The notes under the pieces were generated by a model. That model ran no database searches, had not been told where the DNA came from, and saw only the letters and a program-made list of their open reading frames with translations. A DNA stretch of 64,000 bases from Lanius collurio (lineage: Eukaryota; Chordata; Aves; Passeriformes; Laniidae). Both the position numbers and the translations under genes were made by a program. Shown one piece after another: positions 12,816 through 23,500 of the stretch. Within the stretch, counting starts at the first letter, position 1, and every line of letters begins with the position of its first letter. The stretch covers positions 1,288,274-1,352,273 of the forward strand of contig JACBWW010000088.1 of the NCBI GenBank assembly GCA_020086605.1, written 5' to 3'.

Positions 12816-14033
12816 TGGTAGCTGGAGTGAGAACACCTCCCCCTTTCCCTTGAAACTTCGTTGCTGCGCTAATGCCCAGCTGGCAAGAGAAACGCTGTAA
12901 TTAGTGCAGAGGCCAAAGCTTCCCTCAGGGACACTGGGGTGCTCTGAACCCCTCGCTGTGGGGTGCTGAGAAGGAGAGTGGGAACAGCATTGTGGAAGGG
13001 GGTCAGGAGTGATGGCAGCTGTTGCAGTCTGTCCCTCCTGGGCTCTGCTCGGCCTTTCCTTGAGCAAAAGAGGCCGTGGGGACAGCTCGGGTAGCACCGC
13101 GGGTGGGTTTGCTCTGCCACGGGTGGGTTTGGCCTCTCCGGGCTGGGCAGGTCTGAGTGGCTGCTCCGAGCGCCGGGGTTCTGATACAACACCCTCTTCT
13201 CACACTCCCAATAAACCACTCCGGTGTTCCAGCCCAGAACGGGCTGTGGGGCAGCGTCTGCCAGTTACCTCGGCGCTTCGGAAATGGTTTTTTTTTTTTT
13301 TGTAGACATCCCCCTCTCAGCTGCTTGTGAATTAAACTATTTTTGGCGTGGTGACTCGCAGGCTGTAGCAGAGCGCGGCGTGAACAGCAACGTGTCCTTG
13401 CGCAGATGAGTAAGCGGAAAGGGGGACGTCCCTGAGTTGTGGCTGGCGTGGCTTTCCCCTCCCGGCAGAGGCAGGAGGCTGCAGCGTGGCTGGGTCGGAT
13501 TTATGAGATAAAAAGACTCTTTCCTTTTTCTCCTGTCCGTCATCGAGACAAACATGCTCCTCACATCATACATTTTAAATGGGTCTGTCTAATGCAGGTA
13601 CAAAATAGCAAGCACAAAATCCACTTCTTGGAGAGATCAAGAGTAATGGGATTCATCTCCAATCAGCTTGAAATCCCTTGAAACAATTAAAGCTCAGCCT
13701 GGCAACTCATAAGCATCAAAGGCTTTTGATGAGTGTAAACCTTAAATAAAATCAGCATTTAGAAAACACTTCGTTTAGGCGATGAAATCCCCCAAGACAA
13801 GGTGCTGAAAGCGGGCGTGGGAGCCACCAAAAAAACCAGCTGCAAAACGCTTATTTTGGTGAGAACAGGCCAAATGTGGGGTGTCCCAGGGCTGTGTACC
13901 CCCAGAGGGACCCGACATCACCGGTGTGCCGAGGCTGACGGGCAGGCGTGGGGCCAGAGCCTCCTTAAGAGGCGGCGGTGTGGGGTGACGAGCCGCTTCC
14001 AATTGCAAGGCAGCAGCACATGACATAAGATGC
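12816..14033. other. ACSBG2 intron 1, moderately GC-rich, no gene seen
   Basis: No CR1 piece; a T-run lies at 13,287-13,300. Confidence 0.4.
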
Positions 14034-14143
14034 TCCAGATCTGCCTCCTGGGCGCTAGTTTAAAAATAAAGGATATTACACGTCGGGCTCGGCGCCGGTG
14101 CGGAGTGGCTGCGGAGGGGAGGCTGCGGGAGCGGCGATGCGCG
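14034..14143 (+). other. ACSBG2: Candidate alternative first exon of ACSBG2 with its own in-frame ATG
   Basis: A short GC-rich island follows an AT-rich TAAAAATAAA stretch at about 14,061 and ends in the donor GTGAGG at 14,144. It holds an ATG at 14,137. Splicing to the acceptor at 14,439 keeps an open frame into the main start, so the protein would gain the 12 residues MRGTVLCESDAR before the usual Met. This is inference from splice phase and composition only. Confidence 0.4.
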
Positions 14144-14438
14144 GTGAGGCTGGAGGGGTCGGGGAGGGGCTGCGAGCCGAGCGGGAGCATTTGGGGCAAA
14201 GGGAGTTGGAGTTGAAATTGTTTGACTCGTGGTGCTCTTGGGAAGCTGTGGGTGTCACCCTGGTTCTGCTGTGGGGTTTTGCAACGACCGGAGCATGCCC
14301 GCTGTCAGAATTTCCCCTATTTCGTGCAAATGCAGCAGGCTCGCGTTGTGTGTCCTTGGGGTTGCCTCGCTCACGTCAGTGGAGCTGCTTGGCTGTGACG
14401 TTTGACTGTATTTTAATTTTTCAAACCTGTTTTTGCAG

Positions 14439-14568
14439 GGACAGTGCTGTGTGAGTCAGACGCAAGGATGGCACTTGCAGAACCAGTCCCCGTGGCCTAT
14501 TGCAATTCAGCTCCTCAAGGGACCTGTGACGTGTCCCTGAAAGATGTGCTGCTCAACTCTTCACCCAG
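14439..14568 (+). CDS. ACSBG2: ACSBG2 exon 2, first common coding exon (coding from 14,468)
   Basis: The acceptor TTTTTGCAG ends at 14,438 and the donor is GTTTGT at 14,569. The ATG at 14,468 opens a poorly conserved N-terminal segment starting [12 protein letters not shown]; the exon ends in phase 2 (partial codon AG). The 29 bases upstream of the ATG are in the same frame and free of stops. Confidence 0.75.
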
Positions 14569-17500
14569 GTTTGTCTAATTTGGGATTTTTTTTATCCTGT
14601 TGTGACCTGTATATATAGTTCGTATTCTATCATGCTTACTTTGATTAATTCAAGTGATTTTGGAAGAGCCCTGCCTCTGCAGGGAACAGCTCATGTGCAG
14701 TACCTACACTGATCTCAACTCCTGCTGGTAAGAGGCTGCTTAGATTTACAGACTAAAGAGCAGATTAGGGTCTATATCTCATCACAGCATAATAGGATCT
14801 AGCTGTCTAAAACCTCTTTACCTAAATTTTTTCGGGCTGCATTGAATTACATGTTGTAAGGGGAAAAAAAAGATGACTTGATTGACTGTGAGGGAAATAG
14901 CTGGGGCTTTTCTGCTCATTACTGGGTCATTTGCATGCTTTGATCTCAAAAGATGGTGGAGAAATGGTGCAGAACTATTGCAACTGAGGATTAATTTGTG
15001 CTGAAAAATGTTCTCAATAATGAGGGGGGAGCATGGAGATGGGAACATCTCATAATCCCTTTGGGGGAAATAAATTATTTACTCAGCTCTGATTGTTAGC
15101 TTGCAGATTAGTTCTGAGAAGCAGTTCTGCTTTAGGACAGGACATGGGATCAGCCACATCAGATCTTCCCTGGGCCTTAAACCTCCTCATATACCCAAAG
15201 CAGTGATAGTTCACTATTCCCTCAAAATTCAGAGTGAATGTAAATTAGAGGGAAGAGATTTCCCCCTTAACCTGAAATTCACACAGTGCCTATGCTGGAT
15301 TTTCTTGTCTTTGGCCTGGTAGAAAGGGAATAAAAGGTGGGGCTTGGAGGGAGCATTGCTTGGCTTAGGCTGAGGAGTTTATGTGGGACCAGAGGAGCTC
15401 TCACCTGTGTGCAGTGCAACTGTGAGGGGCAGAGTCAGGGCTCCTTTTTGCCCCAGAGCTGCCCCTGCAGTGTTGGGGTTATTGTGATGTCAGGGCCCTG
15501 CAGCCCTTCTGGAAGAGCCTGGGCTTGGTGCTGCAACCAGGTGTTGCTGTGGGGAAGGGAAAACACCAGCCTGGAGAAACAACATCTGTGTGATGAGCTG
15601 AGGCAAAGGGCCCTGGTAGGGCAGGGCATGATGGAGAGTTTGGGTCTCTGCAGGATAATCTTAAATCAGATAAAACAGACCTCAGTGCTGTGCCCATGGT
15701 CCTGGCAGGGCATTGCCCAGGGCAGGGAGCCCAGCAGCAGCTGCCTGATTGGAGGGTGGGATTCCCAAATCTCACCAAGTCTGGCTTCCAACTCCTGCTC
15801 TCAAGTGGGACATGAGACTTGATTATCCTCCTCACTTAGGGCTGTGAGAAAGTCCAGCTTGGAAAGGGATGGAGGGAGAACAGTTTAGCAACCAGGCAAG
15901 TGGTGCTCCACCAGCTCCTGCAGGGCTGAAAGTGAAAGGGACAACTCAGCTGGGAGGAGTGTGGCTGAAGCACATGGGGATGAGCCTATTTCTGTTTCTT
16001 CCCAAGCATCTGGTGGGAGCACTGGCTTTAATAGGAATACCTAAGAACGAGATTTCCTGTTAAATCAATTTCCTGCTCTTTTGCTGGAAATCTCTATGGG
16101 TTTCCTCATGGGGTGACTTGAGATGTCCCCAGGGCCTCCCTGTTGTTGGACTCACATACTACAGACAGGAGATCAGATCCATGTGTCCCTTCCTGTCCCC
16201 CTCCTTCTCCTCCTCCCAGCTGCACGCTCTTTGTTTCAGGCACCTGAAGCAGACCTTAGGAATTAAATGATGGCTGGTTTTGGGATGATGTTTATAGATT
16301 CTTCTGCAGCTCGTCTGCAATGAAAGCTGCAATTAGGACAACATTTGCGTTCAAAACAGGCAGAGCTTGCACACTCTGAGGGGCCTGTTCCATTGCTGGG
16401 GCCATGCAGGGCTGTGAAGTCACTTTGACATCCAAGGACTGAGTGACATTAAGGGGTGGAGCAAACCTGCCTGTGGCAGGCAGCCCTCAGTGTTCTTCTC
16501 CAGGGGTAATTCCTCTTGCCTTGCAGAACTGCTGAGCCACACAACAGTGAGCCAGGGGAAGATTCCAAGATGGAGAGATGTCAGGTGAACTCACTCGGTC
16601 CCAAAGGTGGGTGGATGGAAGTTTGGTGACTGTGGTGTGCATGAAATTATTATTGCAATGAGAGAAGGATTTGTCATGACAATGGAAGAAGCAGCTCAGG
16701 TTGTGCAGAAGTGTCTTGAACTCAGGCTTTAGAACCCAGCTGTGATTCAAGGTTTAAATAGGCAGTGTCAGTGCCTGATGCTCATCTGCCAGGTACCAGT
16801 GTCCTGCTTTCAGTCCTCCTTAAAAGAAAAAAAATTAAAAATAACAGAGTATAAGATGCAGGAAGCTTTCACCTTACCAGTAGAAGAGCCTTAGGGCAGC
16901 AGAGCAGTTTAGAGGGGATGTAAGTGGGAGATATTTAACAAAATTTGAAAGTGCTCTAGAGGCTTCTAGTCTAAAATACTGGGGGTCACATGGCAAACTT
17001 GCCAAGAAGAAAAGATCAAAAAAGAAGTGTGGGAGAGGCTGCAACAGCATTTACTTTCGTGTGCTTGATACTTGTATTTCTACTGCTGTTATGGCAGCAG
17101 GAAATTTCTAGTCTAAGATTGCTGAACACTTTTCTTTCCAAGCAGCCTCCCCCCTTCCTGGCTCCAGTGTGTGGACAACACGTCGTGATGGAGAGGTCAG
17201 GCTGAGGATGGAAGAACAGGGCATTGGCAGCGAGGCACCAAAGACTGTGCACCAGCTCTTGCAGGAAAGTGTGAATAAATACAGTGACTATTATGCCCTT
17301 GCATCCAAAAAAGATGGCCAATGGATAAAGCTGACATATAAGATGTACTATGATGAGTGCTGGAAAGCAGCCAAAAGCTTTCTAAAGGTAAGAGTGTGTT
17401 GAATTCTCTATTTTTATATTCACAGAATCCTAAAATCAGCACGATTTGGGTTGGAAGGGACCTTAAAGCTCATTCAGTGCCACCCCTGGCATGGGCAGGG

Positions 17501-20500
17501 ACACCTTCCACTATGCCAGGGTGCTCCAACCTGGCCTTGGGCACTCCCAGGGGCAGCCACAGCTGCTCTGGGCACCCTGTGCCAGGGCCTCCTCACCCTC
17601 ACAGTCAAGGATTTCTTCCCAGTATCTGATGTAAACCTCTCTTCTTTTAATTTAAAACTCTTCTCCCTTTTTCTACCACTGTGTAAAAAGTCAAGTTTAA
17701 TGTTCACTCATTTAAGTGCTGGAATGGCTGCATTCAAGTCTAACTTAAACCTGCAAATTCCCTGAGTGCAGATGAGTCTTAGTGACAGGGAAGTACCTGA
17801 ACATGCTATGGACATCTTGATATATAATATTTTTGACACTTGCTTCCACATTTAGCCAAGAAAATAACCATTTAAGGAAACATTTAAAGTGAGGTGCTTA
17901 AGGTGTGTGGCAAACCTGGACACTGCCCCTCCAGAGGCATGGAAAAGTTCATCTTTCTAAGAAAAAAAAACTCAAAGGAATGCTTGCAAACCAGACTTAA
18001 ATGTCCCAAGTGACCCAGCCCTTTGCCTGTGCTGTTGGGATTAGGAGACTTGGAGAGAGAAACCAACATTACCTGTTCTTACTGTTGGGATCAAGTCTTA
18101 TCTCCTCAAGTTAAGGCCAGCCTGGTTTTACTCCTGTGGTGGGATCTTCCACTCTGGGATAAAACCAGGGAGTTAAAGACTGGGACAAAGCCAAGTATCA
18201 CTGTCCCTGGAGCTTGTTGCTCTGGCCACTGCTGATATCTTACATACCCAACTTGTACCAAATGTCTCAGGGGGTTTTGTATGACTTCACCTCTCACCTT
18301 CTTATTCCCAGCCCCAGGAATTTGCAACTCCCTGGATTGCAGGTTTATGTTCCTGTTAGTGCCAGTGAGCCAGTCTTTCCAAGGGCAGACCTCAGCAAAT
18401 TTCTATTTTCCTGCCCACTTACAGTGGTGTGAACCTTTCACTGGTTCCATCTTGACCCCTGGCAAGTTTTTCAGTGGGAATTACCCTGTGTAAGAACATG
18501 AACTCTTTCCCTCAGAGCAATGGACTCTGAGCTTTGTCCAAAGGAGAAGCCAGGCTGCTGTAATGTCATCTCTTGTTTACAGCTGGGGCTGGAGCGTTTC
18601 CATGGAGTGGGCATCCTGGGATTTAATTCTGCAGAGTGGTTCATTGCTGACATTGGAGCTATCCTTGCAGGGTAAGAGTCTTGTTTCATGCCATACATTT
18701 TGCTTTGGCGAGTGGAGAGTTGACTGCAGTCATGAGAAGCAGGTTTTGATTAAAACAAACAAAAAAAACCCCAAACCCAACTGCTTATATTTGAATTTAA
18801 TGAAGGTAGGTAGAACATGAACTATTTCATAATGAATTAATGAGACAAGAATTAAATTCCTTTTTTTAGCCAGCTGCTTCTCTCAAAATAAGATGACCAG
18901 TAGGTTAATCCAAAAGCATTCTTATGTACACAGTGATTAAAATATGGTGGGAAATGCCAGAGAATCCCAGGGCTGGACTGTGATATCTGCCTTCCACATG
19001 AGACATCTTGGTCCCTCACACCACTCTTGACATTTCCCATGCCCCAGAACAGAATCTTTGCTGTTGGAATTAAGCCCTCCCCTCTTTGTTGACATTTTAT
19101 GGGACATTCTTCCTAAAGTGTTTTTCTCTGAAATGGTCTGAATTTTGACAGCAACTCTGCTTGTCCTCTAACTATGTGTTTTGCTTTCCTGTTTTGTTTT
19201 TTCCCTTTTCCTTTGCAGGGGATTTGCTGTTGGGATCTACACTACAAACTCTCCCGAGGCCTGTCATTATGTAGCAGAGAACTGCAGTGCCAACGTTATA
19301 GTGGTGGAAAACCATAAACAGCTGCAAAAAATCTTAGAAGTAATTATGTTTTTTAAATGGCTGGGGGGTTACAGCAACCTGTTGACAGATGTGGGAGGGT
19401 AAAATGCTGTGGGAGGGCATTACCTTGGGGGAATGCTGGCTCTGAGAGCAGAGGGGAACTCCTTGGTGTGCTCCCTGCTCCAGCTGAGTGAGCTGGCACT
19501 ACATCTCACAAGAGGTTAAGTGGTGCTTTCACTTCTTAAAAGCCTTGGGCTTAAAATAGGGGAAGCCAAAATGAACAACTGAGCATCCTCTAGGTTGTCT
19601 GGCGACATCCCAGCTCAAATTATGACTGTTCCTAGTGAGGCAAACACATTCTTTCAGGAGCATAGATGGGATTCTCTTGGCCATTTTACATAAAATGGCA
19701 AATATGAGGAGATGCTAGGTGGGGTTTACAGAGGCCTGAAATGGACAAACAGCATTTTCTTCTTCTCATGAATCTCCTTCTTAACACAGATTGAAGATAG
19801 ACTACCTCATCTGAAGGGCATTGTCCAGTATGGGGAGGAGATCAAAGAGAAGAGACCCAATCTGTACTCAGTAAGTCCTGGACTTCTCCACTGCTTGTGA
19901 GTCCTGGTTGTGTTCAGCTGATGGCTGCAAGTACCTGTCACCTTCCAGGGGGCCTTAAATGAGATGGTCTTTAAGGTCCCTTCCAACCCAAACCAGCCTG
20001 GGATTCTGTCACCGTGATCCCATGAGCTTGTGTTAGCTGTGGGGGGCAGGAGTTTGCTGTTGTACAACCTGGATAATCTATGTTGTAAGGGGGCTGTGAG
20101 CCTACTGACCTGTGCCAGGCAGCCTCTGGCCCTGCAGTTACTCCAGGGAGTTGCTACAGAGCTGTAAAGCTGCTGGGGGTGGTTCTGTCTCCTTTGCCTG
20201 TGTCAGCCAGAAAACACTGTGGGATGACTGTGGACTTACAGCCTTTTCCAGAGGTTTGGGCAGGGACAACCACTTCCTTCTCTTGGTGTGGAGCAAGGAG
20301 TTTAATTTTTCATGTGGCTGATACCTTAAAAGTGACTGAGCCCTTCTGTTCTCTGCAGTGGAGGGAGTTCATGGAGCTGGGCAGGGACGTGCCGGACTCG
20401 CGGCTCCATGAAGTCATCGCGGCCCAGAAACCCAACCAGTGCTGCACCCTCATCTACACCTCAGGCACCACGGGGCAGCCCAAGGGCGTCATGCTCAGCC

Positions 20501-23500
20501 ATGACAATGTGAGTGCCCAGAGCCACCCCAGCAACTGTGACCCTGGGGGTGTTGAGGGACAACATACCGAGCTGGAAGGGACCCACAGGGATCCTCAGCC
20601 CAGCCCCTGGCCCTGCCCAGACACCCCAACAATGCCACCCTGGGCATCCCTGACAGTGCTGCCCAAACGCTCCTGGAGCTCTGGCAGCCTCGGGGCTGGG
20701 ACCATTCCCTGGGGAGCCTGGGCAGTGCCAGCACCCTCGGGGGGAAGAACCTTTCCCTGAGCTCCATCCCAAGCCCTGACACAGCTGCAGCCGTTCCCTG
20801 GGCTCCTGTCCCTGTCGCAGAGCAGAGCTCAGCCCCTGCCCCTTCACCTCCCCTCGGGAGGAGCTGCAGCCCCCGAGGAGCCTCCCCTCAGTGTCCTCTG
20901 CTCCAGCTGAACGAGCCAGGTCCTGCTGTTGAGATCCCAGGATGCTGTAGCTGTGTTGTGCCTGTCTGCTCTGTGCTGTCCCTGCTCTGAAACCCCTGTG
21001 GGTCCCTGTTGCAGCTGACGTGGACGGCGGCGGCGGCCGGACGCTTCATCATGCTGAGTGATGCCCAGGACAGGCAGGAGCAGGTGGTCAGTTACCTGCC
21101 CCTCAGCCACATTGCTGCACAAATGTCTGATATTTGGTCAGCCATGACCTTTGGAGTGCAAGTTTACTTTGCCCAACCAGATGCATTGAAGGTAAAAAAA
21201 AAAAAAAAGATAATAAACTTACACCCATCCACCTGCTTGAGCTGGGGTGAGTGCTTAAAACAAGGCTGTGTTATCTTGTGGTTCTGTCAGCTCTGCTAAC
21301 TGAGTTTACTTTGCTCACTGACCAGCTGCCCCTGTTGGTTTCAGTGGAGCTACTCTGTCCATCAACTTTTGACTCAATCACAAACCGGGAGAAGCTGACC
21401 CAGCACTTCTCAACTGGGAGCTGCTCAGTTCTCACCTGATACCTGGTCCCACATTGAGAACTGATGGAGCAACAACTTTGTGTTTGCTCTGCCCACATTG
21501 CACAATGGCCCCAGCTAAATCTGAGTCCTGAGTAAAGGATTCTTCTGTCAGTGCTGGCACTGAGAGCATTGACCCTTGCTCCCTTTCCAGTTTCCACTGG
21601 AACGCCCCAGGGGTTCCCTTCTCTTGGTGGCACTGCAAAAAACAAACAATTCCTCAAAACTGATGGCAGTCACAAGTTTAGCTAGTGACCAATGCTGGCC
21701 TGAAGTCTGCAGTGAATCACTTCTAAAAACTGCATTAAATCCTGCTTCTCTCAGGGCAGCTTGGTGGAGACCCTGCGGGAAGTGAGGCCAACTGCTTTTT
21801 TGGGAGTTCCTCGTGTCTGGGAAAAAATGGAAGAGAAAATGAAATCTGTGGGCATGAAATCCTCAGCACTCCGAAGGAAAGTGGCATCATGGGCCAAGGG
21901 AGTAGGGCTGCAGACCAACCTGAAGAGGATGAATGGGTAATTATGAGCTACATTTCAGGGATGCTGATGAGTTTTAGGAGAACTTTACTGTTGGATCAGG
22001 GATAATATTCCACCCAGGGATTATATTCCATCCAGGATTATGTCCCATGTGAAAGGCCAGTGGCGCTCAGACCTGAGTGGCAGCAGCAAGGGCTGGAGGG
22101 GGGAAATAATCTGTTACTTTATTGAATAAAGTAGGATGAAGATAAAAGGAGGAAGGGGGAGAAGTTCCACGTGTGCCCGTTTTCCTCCCGTAGGTGCTCT
22201 GAGGTGCCGGTGAACTTCCGCCTGGCACGGCAGTTGGTGTACAGGAAGGTGCGCAAGGCCATCGGGCTGGACCGCTGCACCAAGTGCTACTCAGGAGCTG
22301 CTCCCATCACCAGAGACACCCTGGAGTTCTTTCTGAGTCTGAACATTCCTGTGCTGGAGCTGTATGGCATGAGTGAGAGCTCCGGGCCTCACACCATCTC
22401 CCTACCTCAGGCCTTCAAGCTCGGCAGGTGAGCACCTTCCTGGGAGCAGAAGGAATGGTGGGTTCTGCCTCTGGCACATCCCTCTCTCGTGGCACAGCTC
22501 ATCCTCAGAGCCTTGCTGCCCCTAAAAGGTCACTGAGGAGCCACATCACAGGTGAAGAGATCTGCTGAGGGCAGAGGCAGCAGGGATGTGTGAACTTAGC
22601 TTGGCTGGGTTCTGTGGGAGCTGGGGAAGAAGTGAGGGAAGTGGGAAGAAGGAAGAATTGGTAACTCCAACCTACCCTTCACTTTAATGGCAGATGACTG
22701 AAGGGTGCAGGGTGTCTTTGGGTGGCTCGTGCAGTCTACACAGTGAAAGTTTGCTGCCAAGGACATGAATCTGTTCATTGAAAGCTCAGGTGTTGAGAAC
22801 GAGTGCAAACCAGCAGGTGTGTGAGCACTGAGCTCTGCAATAACAGCTCTTTCTGCAGCTGACCTTCCATGAGCAGATGCCTTTGAAGCTCTTTGTTGCA
22901 GCTGTCATGCTAAAAAGCTGCTGGGCTTTGTTCAAATCCTTCAGCTTGAGAAGTGCTGCTGTAATTTCTGCTTGAATTAAGTTTAAAATAAATTAATCCC
23001 TGGTGTGTCCTCACTTTCAGCTGTGGGAAGGAGCTGACGGGCTGCCACACCCTGATCCATAAACCCGACAGGGATGGCATTGGGGAGATCTGCTTCTCAG
23101 GAAGGCACATCTTCATGGGCTACCTGAACATGGAGGACAAAACCAAAGAGGCCATCGATGAGGATGGATGGCTGCACTCAGGGGACCTGGGCAAGCACAA
23201 CAAGGATGGATTCCTCTTCATCACAGGCAGAATTAAAGGTAGCACATAGCCTGACTTTACCTTGGTGTTGTGCAGCCCTATGGAACCAGAGAGTTCTTAA
23301 TGTTGGGAAAGGCCTCATGGAGCCCAGCTGTTCCCCAGCACTGCCAAGGCCACCACTAGCCCATGCCCTCAGTTGCCACATCTTTTAAATCCCTCTGGGG
23401 ATAGTGACTCCACCACTGCCCTGGGCAGCCTGTTCCAATGCTGAACAGGGAAGAAATTTTTCCCAGTATCCAACCTAAACCTCTCCTGGTGCAGGGGAGG

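Noticed and set aside
16527..16584. Shorter version of ACSBG2 coding exon 2 ending at 16,584
   Set aside because: It leaves phase 0, which does not fit exon 3 starting with two leftover bases; the donor at 16,607 fits.
20179..20760. A + strand frame containing the P-loop exon with extra sequence on both sides
   Set aside because: Only 20,359-20,508 is exonic; the rest is intron and CR1, as the GT-AG borders and family alignment show.
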